IMG/VR virus record: IMGVR_UViG_3300022074_000381
Coordinates: 1 to 23,775 of that record
Length of the DNA: 23,775 bases
Origin: a virus
Reading direction: 5' to 3' (one strand)
Within the stretch, counting starts at the first letter, position 1. Every line of letters starts with the position of its first letter. Below the pieces are notes generated by a model. It was given only the letters and a program-made list of their open reading frames with translations. It was not told the DNA's origin and did not search any database. Position numbers and translations under genes: made by a program. Shown piece by piece: positions 1 through 6,395 of the stretch.

Positions 1-177
1 GGCTTTCAGATTGTATCTTACAAAATGGAAGAAGACGACTACGATGGATATGTTTTAAAGTTCCCAACCTTTATATTACAAAGAGGGCAAAAGCAAATTA
101 AGATAGTTGTATCACAAGACGAGGAGGGCAACGATGGTGGCTTCCTATTTATAGAAGATAGTGAGGTGATAGTATGA
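1..177 (+). CDS. C-terminal part of an unknown phage protein (5' end outside window)
   Basis: An open frame runs from base 1 to a TGA at 175-177, giving 58 residues with no start codon in sight, so the gene begins before the window. The visible part is rich in charged residues (EEDDYDGY, QDEEGNDGG) and alternates strand-like stretches such as TFILQR and KIVVSQ. Its stop overlaps the ATG of the next gene in an ATGA arrangement, which indicates the same transcript and translational coupling. No family is recognised. It is probably a small early-region protein. Confidence 0.7.
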   Translation, partial: GFQIVSYKMEEDDYDGYVLKFPTFILQRGQKQIKIVVSQDEEGNDGGFLFIEDSEVIV

Positions 178-398
178 GTAACAAATCTAATTACAAAAAA
201 TTAATTCAAATATTTAATGTTAGTTTTAATTTCAAAATTCCTTTTGAGGATTGGAGTAAATCTGAATTCATAGAATTTGCTAAAGATTTTATGAGTGGAA
301 ATACTGAGTATTATCAAGATGAATATTTCATTAACAATTACCAAAAAGTTGTTAATGATCTACTTATCAACCTAGAAAGTGAGGCTATTGATGTCTAA
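174..398 (+). CDS. Hypothetical protein, 74 aa
   Basis: Small acidic-aromatic protein that starts at the ATG inside the ATGA overlap with the preceding gene and ends at a TAA overlapping the start of the next. It is rich in Phe, Tyr, Asn and Asp and looks like a compact helical protein (FEDWSKSEFIEFAKDF). There is no membrane segment or signal peptide. The tight overlaps on both sides support it as a real gene. I do not recognise the family. Confidence 0.7.
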   Translation: MSNKSNYKKLIQIFNVSFNFKIPFEDWSKSEFIEFAKDFMSGNTEYYQDEYFINNYQKVVNDLLINLESEAIDV

Positions 399-654
399 GC
401 ATATAATCAAAGAAGAGTGTGAGGATTGTGGTGGTGTAGGGTCTTGGGACTCTACACCTTTCCCCAACTATATTGCTTGTGAATCTTGTGATGGCGAGGG
501 CGAAGTTGAGGTAACCTTGACTGAGTTCTTTGTCACAGAGAAATACATAGTCAGAGCCAAGACCATAGATGATGTTCACGAAATGATTGCAAGTGATTGT
601 TTTGAAGACAACTTTATTAAAATGGTAGACATAGAAATACAACCCAACTTTTAA
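391..654 (+). CDS. Small zinc-knuckle protein (DnaJ-like CxxCxGxG motifs), 87 aa
   Basis: The chosen start is the ATG at 391, which overlaps the TAA of the previous gene and has GAGG at 381-384 about six bases upstream; an upstream GTG at 379 would add four residues. The N-terminal half holds two zinc-knuckle-like motifs, CEDCGGVG at about residues 10-17 and CESCDGEG at about 30-37, the spacing seen in the cysteine-rich domain of DnaJ. DnaJ has four such motifs, so this is a single zinc-binding unit, not a chaperone. The C-terminal half is acidic with predicted strands and helix. Small proteins of this kind are common in phage early regions; the function is unknown, with zinc-stabilised binding to protein or nucleic acid inferred. 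Confidence 0.75.
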   Translation: MSKHIIKEECEDCGGVGSWDSTPFPNYIACESCDGEGEVEVTLTEFFVTEKYIVRAKTIDDVHEMIASDCFEDNFIKMVDIEIQPNF

Positions 655-657
655 GAT

Positions 658-738
658 GTGACTAAAAACAATATATTTATCTTACTTGTTATCTTAATCT
701 TGATTATCAGTTACTACCTAATGTTGTTTGATTATTAA
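658..738 (+). CDS. Possible 26-aa single-pass membrane peptide
   Basis: A GTG-initiated frame starts four bases after the preceding stop and ends at TAA 736-738. The translation begins VTKNN and is then a near-continuous run of Ile, Leu and Val for about 15 residues (FILLVILILII), ending SYYLMLFDY. That is a credible transmembrane helix filling an otherwise unused gap. There is no clear Shine-Dalgarno sequence and the start is not ATG, so it could be chance in AT-rich DNA. Confidence 0.4.
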   Translation: MTKNNIFILLVILILIISYYLMLFDY

Positions 739-779
739 GATAGTTGACAAGCCATTTTCGATGTGTCATAGAAAGTCCT

Positions 780-1532
780 ATGGCACATTTTTATGACTGC
801 AAAAACAAAAAGCAACCTCACTTACTTGAGGATATCAAGACATCATCACAAGCTAGAAAAGTTGGCCCCAATGTCTTTCCAAGTATAACAACTATTATCG
901 GACAAACTATTAAACACCCATTTCTGGATCGCATCTGGAAGCCCAAAAAATTAGTTGAGTTTGCTAGAATGGAGGAATATTGGGACTTGGATTACCCACA
1001 ACTTGAACAACTTTGTTATGGATTTGTTGTAAGCCCAAGTGGACAAGAAATATCAAGTGCTGAGTTTGGGACTAAAGTACATGCAAGTGCTGAGAAGCTC
1101 CTGAACCAACACAAGTTCGGTGGACAAGTGCTTGATAGTGAGTACGATGAGTATGCGCAACCATTTTTAGATTGGGTTATAGAAAAAGACCACGAGATAA
1201 TTGGTACTGAAATAGCAATAGCTGATGGTACTATTAAGACTTGTGGTACTATTGATGTAGTGCTTAGAGATAAGGAGTCAGATGAAATTTTTATTTGTGA
1301 TTACAAATGTAGAAAGTCTAAGCAGTTCTACGACAAAGACTTATGGCAGATGGCTATTGAGTGTGAAATGCTTAGAAGAAGAGGTTTAGACTATTTACCC
1401 AAATGTGTGTCAATTTGTATTGACATAAACAAGAAGATACACCATCACAAAGTATGGTCAGAAGATGATCAGAACAAAGCTATTAAAATAGTGAAACACA
1501 TTTCAAAACTTTATTGGCTTTTAAATATGTAA
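780..1532 (+). CDS. PD-(D/E)XK family exonuclease (RecB/Cas4-like), 250 aa
   Basis: Likely 5'-3' exonuclease that resects double-stranded ends to supply single strands for the ERF annealing protein encoded downstream. The nuclease core is visible: E144 (in GTEIAIAD), D159 (in GTIDVVL) and D174-Y175-K176 (in ICDYKCRKS), followed by QMAIECEMLR, which resembles the QxxxY helix region of RecB-type nucleases. I chose the ATG at 780, preceded by GAAAG; an in-frame TTG at 744 would add 12 unconvincing residues. The length suits a phage RecB-like exonuclease. Exact polarity and substrate cannot be told from sequence alone. Confidence 0.8.
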   Translation: MAHFYDCKNKKQPHLLEDIKTSSQARKVGPNVFPSITTIIGQTIKHPFLDRIWKPKKLVEFARMEEYWDLDYPQLEQLCYGFVVSPSGQEISSAEFGTKVHASAEKLLNQHKFGGQVLDSEYDEYAQPFLDWVIEKDHEIIGTEIAIADGTIKTCGTIDVVLRDKESDEIFICDYKCRKSKQFYDKDLWQMAIECEMLRRRGLDYLPKCVSICIDINKKIHHHKVWSEDDQNKAIKIVKHISKLYWLLNM

Positions 1533-1558
1533 CTAAACTAAAACTAAAACTAAATTAT

Positions 1559-2803
1559 ATGAATCATGTGGATACTACCCAAACAATTAATCATCTCTCA
1601 CTCTGCACAGGTTATGAGGGAATCGGACAAGGAATCAGAAGAGTTCTGCCAACTCTGCGAGAAATCGCTTATGTGGAGATCGAAGCCTTCGCAGTTGCGA
1701 ACTTGGTTGACAAGATGGAAAAGGAAAGACTTCATCCATGCCCTATTTACACGAACCTTAAAACCTTCCCATACGAAGAGTTTTGTGGAAAAGTTGATGT
1801 CATGTCATTTGGATTCCCATGCCAACCTTTTTCAAGTGCTGGCAAGAAGCGAGGTGTGGAAGATGAAAGACATCTATTCCCCTACCTTGCTGAAGGAATC
1901 AGAGTCATGCAACCTCGAATTGTTCTCGCAGAAAATGTACTTGGAATACTCAGTTGCAAAACCGCAGAGGGAGAACCAGTTCTCAAATATGTCGGAAGGA
2001 CATTGGAACAAATGGGTTACTCAGTTGAAATCGGAATATTCTCAGCGAGTGAAGTTGGCTTGCCGCACCAAAGAAAAAGAGTCTTCATCTGTGGCATTTC
2101 CAACACCGAGATCGAGCGACTCAGAGGGTGGAAGAGTGGAGACGATTGTGACCAAGGATGGATTCAAGAGTCTTCGCAAGAAAAGCAATCAAATGTTTGG
2201 AGCGAAGCTCAGAGATGCAGTCGAGACAATGCACGAGAATCAAACACAATGGAAAACACCAACAGCAACACAAGTACAACGAACCAAGGAAGGGATGGAG
2301 AAGAGACTCGAAGAGAGAGCCAAGACCAACCGAGGGTACAACGAGGGGTGCTTGGAGGAACAAGTAGTGATGAGGGAACAGAAGAATTGGTCCACACCGA
2401 GAGCGAGTGCGACAGATTCGACAAGACCGAATCGCAAGGGAGGGATACCTTTAGCACAACAAGCGAAGGAGTCATGGGCTACTCCGACTGCGAGGGACTT
2501 CAAGGACAGTCCGAACGACAAAACGGGGAGGGATTATACTTTAGGCAAACAAGTCAATGGATGGTCGCCCAATCTCCAAGCAGACCCAACCATGAACAGT
2601 ATCAATGGGAAGCCCCACGAGTCATTACAAAAGGGTTATCTGAATCCGAATTGGGTGGAGCAACTGATGGACTTACCACAAGGGTGGACTCAATGCTCAA
2701 TCGAACCGATCGACTCAGGCTACTTGGAAATGGGGTCGTCCCAGCAGTAGCTGCTAAAGCCTTCGCAACTTTAACATCTAAACTATTGAGTGAACAAATA
2801 TGA
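1559..2803 (+). CDS. DNA C5-cytosine methyltransferase (Dcm-like), 414 aa
   Basis: Transfers a methyl group from S-adenosylmethionine to C5 of cytosine, probably shielding phage DNA from host restriction. Start ATG 1559 follows the exonuclease stop closely. Conserved blocks: motif I at residues 13-23 (LSLCTGYEGIG), motif IV with catalytic Cys88 (GFPCQPFSSAG), motif VI ENV at 125-127, motif VIII QRKRVF at 171-176, and motif X at 389-397 (LGNGVVPAV). Between VIII and X, residues about 185-355 are low-complexity, rich in Ser, Thr, Glu, Arg and Gln, and contain no ordinary target-recognition domain or motif IX. Sequence resembling those lies in the +1 frame of the same DNA (separate entry). The region is richer in G+C than its neighbours (33 of 60 bases at 2101-2160), consistent with acquisition by transfer. 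Confidence 0.88.
   Translation: MNHVDTTQTINHLSLCTGYEGIGQGIRRVLPTLREIAYVEIEAFAVANLVDKMEKERLHPCPIYTNLKTFPYEEFCGKVDVMSFGFPCQPFSSAGKKRGVEDERHLFPYLAEGIRVMQPRIVLAENVLGILSCKTAEGEPVLKYVGRTLEQMGYSVEIGIFSASEVGLPHQRKRVFICGISNTEIERLRGWKSGDDCDQGWIQESSQEKQSNVWSEAQRCSRDNARESNTMENTNSNTSTTNQGRDGEETRRESQDQPRVQRGVLGGTSSDEGTEELVHTESECDRFDKTESQGRDTFSTTSEGVMGYSDCEGLQGQSERQNGEGLYFRQTSQWMVAQSPSRPNHEQYQWEAPRVITKGLSESELGGATDGLTTRVDSMLNRTDRLRLLGNGVVPAVAAKAFATLTSKLLSEQI
2091..2750 (+). other. Alternate-frame (+1) methyltransferase target-recognition and motif IX region
   Basis: The frame with codons starting at multiples of three is open from an ATG at 1566 to a TAG at 2748-2750, inside the methyltransferase gene. From 2091 on it reads like the C-terminal region of a large class of phage and bacterial Dcm-type enzymes. 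It has repeated W/F-x-TP-x-A units (AFPTPRSSD near 2094, QWKTPTATQ at 2247, NWSTPRASATD at 2385, SWATPTARDFKD at 2472) and then LNPNWVEQLMDLPQGWT at 2640-2690, the motif IX-like block of that class. Motif X is missing from this frame and lies in the main frame at 2699. Possible explanations are ribosomal frameshifting, overprinted coding, an ancestral frameshift tolerated by both frames, or two sequencing indels. Which is correct cannot be settled here. Confidence 0.6.
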
Positions 2804-3050
2804 AATCAAATATAAACACTACGACATGCCCAAAGAATATGTGGGCAAGACTACTAAATGGGCGAGGGATGAGAAGCAAGCGCTATCTTTCTTGTGTACT
2901 AGCAAGCCTACTAAGGATGGCTATTGCTCTACGAAAAAAGGTGCGAGACTTCAAATCCTATCTGTTAAATGTATATACCCGCAAACAAAATTAAAAAGTT
3001 CAGAGATGAACACAAGCCAAGAGTCTGCCCAATTCTCCTTAGAGAGTTAG
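2790..3050 (+). CDS. Hypothetical protein, 86 aa
   Basis: GTG-initiated frame overlapping the methyltransferase end by 14 bases; an internal ATG at 2826 is an alternative start. The translation (YEIKYKHYDMPKEYVG, then ARDEKQALSFL, then a KKGARLQILSV strand) resembles the small one-strand/helix/two-strand phage proteins that convert a reading of the form 'x-W/Y-V-G-x-A-x-x-x-x-A' into a compact fold. The last 27 codons overlap the next gene. A competing 64-residue frame at 2800-2994 lacks this protein-like character. Function unknown. Confidence 0.6.
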   Translation: MNKYEIKYKHYDMPKEYVGKTTKWARDEKQALSFLCTSKPTKDGYCSTKKGARLQILSVKCIYPQTKLKSSEMNTSQESAQFSLES

Positions 3051-3475
3051 CAAACCCTTGTGTTGACCACGATCATCGCCATGGAGAAATCCGTGGTGTG
3101 ATTGATGGCAATGCTAATAATCTTATTGGTGTCATTGAAAGAAAGTATTACTCTTTCTGTAGTGGTGACCCAAAAGATTTGCCTGATGTACTACGAAGAA
3201 TAGCAGACTATTTAGAAAAGCCTCGGTCCGGGCATCTACATCCAGTTGGATTAAACCAACTTATTTCTAAGTTCAAGGGGTGTAGTAAGGATCAACAAGA
3301 AAAACTTATGGGACAATTTTATTTTTCTAAAAAAGATAAAATAAAGTCTTGTAAAAATATTAAAGAAAGAATTAAATACTACCGCACATTACTAAAAACT
3401 TTTTATGAAACTAAAACTATGCAAAATATCGAGCGAGTTGAAAGCTCCCAAAACTCAATTCAACAAGTTCGGTAA
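2969..3475 (+). CDS. Recombination endonuclease VII-like (His-Me finger) nuclease, 168 aa
   Basis: Likely resolves branched DNA such as Holliday junctions or cuts during packaging and recombination. The signature CVDHDHRHGEIRGVI at residues 31-45 followed by N48, N50 and N51 matches the Asp-His-x-His ... Asn core of T4 endonuclease VII relatives. C20 in RVCPIL recalls the start of the T4 zinc site, but the partner cysteines are absent (IDGNAN occupies the place of the usual CxxCN), as in several phage variants. A basic C-terminal region from about residue 85 (KKDKIKSCKNIKERIKYY) may bind DNA. It overlaps the gene before by 82 bases and the ERF gene after by 71 bases in other frames, which is unusually long. 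Confidence 0.75.
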   Translation: MYIPANKIKKFRDEHKPRVCPILLRELANPCVDHDHRHGEIRGVIDGNANNLIGVIERKYYSFCSGDPKDLPDVLRRIADYLEKPRSGHLHPVGLNQLISKFKGCSKDQQEKLMGQFYFSKKDKIKSCKNIKERIKYYRTLLKTFYETKTMQNIERVESSQNSIQQVR

Positions 3476-3854
3476 TTATTATTACCGAAACCACGAGGAT
3501 CAATGCAATGCATTGAAACCTCTTTTAGAGAAATACTCATGTACTCTAGTTATATCAGACGAAATACATGAATTAGGAGGAATCTTATTCTGCGAAGCTA
3601 CTGTTGCTTTGTATTGTACTGATAACAATAAACTTATAGCTGCAGCCAAAGCCCAAGCTGGGATTGACCCCAAGAAAAAAGGTATGGATATTTCTATGAC
3701 CTTTGGTGCTGCCTCAAGTTATGCTAGGAAATATGCAGTTAATGCACTATTCCTATGTGATGACAACAAGGATGCTGATGCTACTCACAAGTTTGATGAG
3801 AAGCCTACAACAGAAAAATCTCCCGAAGAAACTGAAGAGGAGGAATGGATTTAA
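3405..3854 (+). CDS. ERF-family single-strand annealing protein, 149 aa
   Basis: Anneals complementary single strands in homologous recombination, working with the upstream exonuclease. The ERF hallmarks are clear: SSELKAPKTQFNKFGNYYYRNHED near residues 9-32, KPLLEKY, the strand pair around LVISDEI and CEATVALY, and MTFGAASSYARKYAVNALFL with CDDNKDAD near 98-128. The acidic tail (EETEEEEWI) is typical of proteins that also touch a single-strand binding protein. The ATG at 3405 is assumed; it lies within the end of the endonuclease VII-like gene and has no obvious Shine-Dalgarno. The AGGAGG that encodes part of its own acidic tail (3838-3843) serves the next gene. Confidence 0.85.
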   Translation: MKLKLCKISSELKAPKTQFNKFGNYYYRNHEDQCNALKPLLEKYSCTLVISDEIHELGGILFCEATVALYCTDNNKLIAAAKAQAGIDPKKKGMDISMTFGAASSYARKYAVNALFLCDDNKDADATHKFDEKPTTEKSPEETEEEEWI

Positions 3855-3856
3855 TT

Positions 3857-4078
3857 ATGACAAAACAATACGATAATACTAATGGGGGTGCTTTGTTTCC
3901 TAATGATAAAAAGCAAAAGGAATCACACCCGGACTACAGAGGCAACATAGATGTTGACGGAACTGAATATTGGATCAAGGGGTGGAAGAAAACCTCAAAG
4001 ACGGGGATGAGATTCTTATCCTTATCATTGACCAAGAAAGAGGATACCCAACCAACAACTGAGGAAGACCCATTCTAA
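3857..4078 (+). CDS. DUF736-like phage protein, possibly single-strand DNA binding, 73 aa
   Basis: The N-terminus (YDNTNGGALFPNDKK) and the core (HPDYRGNIDVDGTEYWIKGW, then KTSKTGMRFLSLSL) match a small protein widespread in phages and mobile elements and related to DUF736. It looks like a small beta-barrel. Its position directly after ERF suggests a single-strand binding or replication accessory role, which is inference. I use ATG 3857, giving MTKQYDN as in relatives; AGGAGG at 3838-3843 lies 13 bases upstream. An ATG at 3845 would put that sequence one base away, too close. Confidence 0.75.
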   Translation: MTKQYDNTNGGALFPNDKKQKESHPDYRGNIDVDGTEYWIKGWKKTSKTGMRFLSLSLTKKEDTQPTTEEDPF

Positions 4079-4467
4079 TGACACCTTCTTCAGATAGCCC
4101 TACAACTCCTGACAGATCAGATTACTATGATAAAGATTGGTATGATGAGTACAGAGAGTTAGTAGTCAAAAGACTTCTTGATGTAACTGCAAAGAAAAAC
4201 AATGACTATACAACTGGTGAGAGCGCAACAAATCCTTTCGCCAACTTTGATAGATCAACGGACTTTGGTGTGCATCCTCTTACTGGTCTGTGCATTAGGA
4301 TGCAAGACAAGTTTCAGAGAGCTATGACATTTGCAAAAGATGGTAAGCTAGAGGTTATCGAGGGGAATGATCAAGTCGAAGATATATTCTTAGACTTAAT
4401 GGGTTATTCTCTTTTGGCTTTAGGTATGCTTGAGAGAGACAAGCAAATCAAAAAGCATTTATTTTAA
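4078..4467 (+). CDS. DUF1599 / nucleotide modification associated domain 1-like protein, 129 aa
   Basis: The stop of the previous gene and this ATG share one base (TAATG). Recognisable features are KKNNDYTTGESATNPFANF near residues 39-57, then GVHPLTGLCIRMQDKFQRAM, a helix around VEDIFLDLMGYSLLALGML, and a charged tail. This pattern matches DUF1599 (Nmad1), a phage family proposed from gene context to act with DNA base modification. Association with the methyltransferase in this cluster fits that idea, but no reaction is proven for the family. It is followed directly by a strong terminator. Confidence 0.75.
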   Translation: MTPSSDSPTTPDRSDYYDKDWYDEYRELVVKRLLDVTAKKNNDYTTGESATNPFANFDRSTDFGVHPLTGLCIRMQDKFQRAMTFAKDGKLEVIEGNDQVEDIFLDLMGYSLLALGMLERDKQIKKHLF

Positions 4468-4487
4468 ACCATTATCTACTAATCACG

Positions 4488-4521
4488 ACTAGGCTTGTTG
4501 GGATGCAAGCCTAGTTTTTTT
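4488..4521 (+). terminator. Intrinsic terminator after the Nmad1-like gene
   Basis: A perfect 10-bp stem, ACTAGGCTTG (4488-4497) paired with CAAGCCTAGT (4506-4515), with an 8-base loop and a run of seven T at 4515-4521. This is a textbook rho-independent terminator for plus-strand transcription. The next coding region starts five bases after the T run, so downstream genes rely on read-through, antitermination, or a promoter not evident here. Confidence 0.85.
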
Positions 4522-4525
4522 AACC

Positions 4526-4693
4526 ATGAAAGACACTATGCCACAAATAAAAGAAGCACTACAAATTGCAATAAACACACAAGAAGAATTGACACTAAGG
4601 GGCCAAACAGAATCTAATAGGGTTTTGATCAAAGCACTAGGGCAAATCTTAAACTCACTAAAGAATAAAATTGAGCAATATCCCACACAGTAA
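4526..4693 (+). CDS. Small helical protein, 55 aa
   Basis: ATG at 4526 lies just after the terminator T tract; the frame ends at TAA 4691-4693, overlapping the helicase start by 23 bases. The product is almost wholly helix-compatible (MPQIKEALQIAINTQEEL, then NRVLIKALGQILNSLKNKI) with heptad-like hydrophobics, suggesting a short coiled coil. No Shine-Dalgarno is visible and an alternative ATG lies at 4538. Location directly before DnaB raises the possibility of a helicase accessory factor, but no family is recognised. Confidence 0.6.
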   Translation: MKDTMPQIKEALQIAINTQEELTLRGQTESNRVLIKALGQILNSLKNKIEQYPTQ

Positions 4694-5951
4694 AGATGCA
4701 GAGCAAGCCATATTAGCATGTTGCCTCATCGGAGAGAGTGACAAAGTATTTGAACAAGTAAGCTCTCAGATAAGCACACAAGATTTTTACGATGAAGCAA
4801 ATCAAGATATATGGAATGGGATGTTAGAACTTTCGAGCGAGTCAGTAGCCATAGATATGGTTACCCTCGCAGAGAAAGTAAAACACCAAGGTCATTACAT
4901 ATGTGAATTATCAAACAAGATTAATTCAACGATTTCTCTTAATCACTATATAGATATACTGTTAGAGAAGTCTAAGCTCAGAGCAATGCGAAGACAATAC
5001 TCCTTGGCTCTTGAAAGAATAGAATTAGATGCAAAGCCAGACTCCATTGAAGAGAAAGTAAACAAGGAGCTTGAGTCATTTAAGCCAAGACAAAAAGAAA
5101 ATACTCACATTAAAAGTTCTTTGGATATAATCAAAGATGATTACGAGAAGATAGCTCTTGGAGAATACAAGCACGACTATGTTAAGACACACATTTCACA
5201 CTTAGATGAGAAGATAAAGCTAGAGTTAGGGACTGTGTTTACCATAGCTGCACCCACGAGTGTAGGTAAATCTGCCCTTAGTTTAAATATAGCGCTACGA
5301 TGTGCTAAGAAAGACCTGTATAGTAGCCTCATATTTAGCCTTGAGATGCCACAGAAACAGCTTACAAAGCGAATGATAGGGGCTATGTCCAAAGTTAATT
5401 TAAATAGGATTGAAGAGGGTGTAGCGACCGATTCTGATACCAAAAAAGTTAACAAAGCAATAGGCGATCTTGAGAACCTACCAATCCATACAATACATTC
5501 AGTCAAAGACATCCGAAAAATAGCCTCAGATGTTAAGAGATACAAGAAAGATAAGGATATTAAGCTAGTAATTATAGACTACTTACAACTCATACCCTTT
5601 GACTCAGGTCGTATGGGCAAGGCAGATGGGATTGCTATGATCTCACAGAAGATAAAACAGATAGCTTTAGAGAATAATGTTGCTATCATTTTACTATCAC
5701 AACTAAATCGTGAGGGTGCTAGGTCAGAGTTCCCTGACTTGTATCATTTAAAAGATAGTGGATCAATCGAGAACGATGCAGATATTGTATTGATAATGAA
5801 CTGCAAAGATAATAACCCAGAGGCAGCACAAAGCACAGATAACTTTGGACCATACATAAGCATCAATTACTTGATAGCTAAAAATAGAGAGGGAGAACGA
5901 GGAGTCCGGGGGAAGTTTAAATTTTATGCTTGCCAAGGTAGATTTTTTTAA
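4671..5951 (+). CDS. Replicative DNA helicase, DnaB-like, 426 aa
   Basis: Hexameric ATP-dependent helicase that unwinds DNA at the phage fork. The N-terminal domain begins with the typical SNIPHSKDAEQAILACCL, so the TTG at 4671 is preferred as start even without a strong ribosome site. Walker A AAPTSVGKSAL lies near residues 193-203, the arginine-containing SLEMPQKQL follows, Walker B is LVIIDYLQL with D303, and SQLNREG precedes the C-terminal motif AKNREGERG. The length is close to bacterial and phage DnaB. The protein ends soon after the last motif (CQGRFF). No primase or polymerase is seen in the window, so these lie elsewhere or come from the host. Confidence 0.92.
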   Translation: MSNIPHSKDAEQAILACCLIGESDKVFEQVSSQISTQDFYDEANQDIWNGMLELSSESVAIDMVTLAEKVKHQGHYICELSNKINSTISLNHYIDILLEKSKLRAMRRQYSLALERIELDAKPDSIEEKVNKELESFKPRQKENTHIKSSLDIIKDDYEKIALGEYKHDYVKTHISHLDEKIKLELGTVFTIAAPTSVGKSALSLNIALRCAKKDLYSSLIFSLEMPQKQLTKRMIGAMSKVNLNRIEEGVATDSDTKKVNKAIGDLENLPIHTIHSVKDIRKIASDVKRYKKDKDIKLVIIDYLQLIPFDSGRMGKADGIAMISQKIKQIALENNVAIILLSQLNREGARSEFPDLYHLKDSGSIENDADIVLIMNCKDNNPEAAQSTDNFGPYISINYLIAKNREGERGVRGKFKFYACQGRFF

Positions 5952-5963
5952 ATAACAAAAGCC

Positions 5964-6395
5964 ATGACTACAGGAAGCCACTCATTTAAAGATCGCCAAG
6001 ATTGTCCAGACTCTGGAGAAATTTTGTTTGAACAATATTGTGAACAATCAGGACTCAAGTACCACCATGTGGGATTTGATAGTAAGCTAGACCCAGTATC
6101 TTATTTTTGGAAAGTACACCCAAGTATAAGATCATTACCAGATTACTTAGTAGAGAAAGACGGAGAACTTATATGGTGTCATGTTAAGGGTACTGCTAAT
6201 CTTAAGATACATGATATAGCTGAGTACATTAACTTTGATAGAAATTGGAAACATGACTGTTCTTTCTATGTGGTATTTTGTTTCAAAGGAGAGTCGCCAA
6301 TATTTAGAACAATCGAACATTTAAAGCAACTTTTAGTTGGACAAACAATAAAACAATGGCACGATGGTGTGCAATACATTACAGTAAAGTTATGA
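5964..6395 (+). CDS. Putative PD-(D/E)XK-like nuclease or resolvase, 143 aa
   Basis: Begins at ATG 5964, 12 bases after the helicase stop. The layout recalls small Holliday-junction/VRR-type nucleases: an N-terminal helix with E19 and E23 (SGEILFEQYCEQSG), then LPDYLVEKDGELIWCHVKG at residues 58-76, where P59-D60 and K75 fit a PD...xK core. The usual acidic residue two places before the lysine is His73, so the active site is not canonical. A C-terminal domain with alternating strands follows (CSFYVVFCF). Its place after DnaB and near ERF fits repair or resolution. The assignment is tentative and rests on motif spacing. Confidence 0.5.
   Translation: MTTGSHSFKDRQDCPDSGEILFEQYCEQSGLKYHHVGFDSKLDPVSYFWKVHPSIRSLPDYLVEKDGELIWCHVKGTANLKIHDIAEYINFDRNWKHDCSFYVVFCFKGESPIFRTIEHLKQLLVGQTIKQWHDGVQYITVKL

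Noticed and set aside
744-772. A TTGACA at 744-749 that could be a -35 element before the exonuclease, also readable as an upstream TTG start of that gene.
   Set aside because: With a 17-base spacer the -10 would be CATAGA, only three of six matches, and the transcript would begin at the ATG itself. The 12 extra residues from the TTG do not resemble a nuclease N-terminus.
2121-2521. Three minus-strand open frames and one further plus-strand frame across the middle of the methyltransferase gene.
   Set aside because: They have no recognisable motifs, are rich in Ser/Leu from reading purine-rich DNA backwards, and lack ribosome sites. They are by-products of stop-poor composition.
2800-2994. 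A 64-residue frame starting at ATG 2800.
   Set aside because: It lacks protein-like pattern, whereas the frame from GTG 2790 gives a plausible small phage protein.
4489-4719. A minus-strand 76-residue hydrophobic frame over the terminator and helicase start.
   Set aside because: It runs through the terminator stem and opposes a well-supported gene and its small upstream partner.
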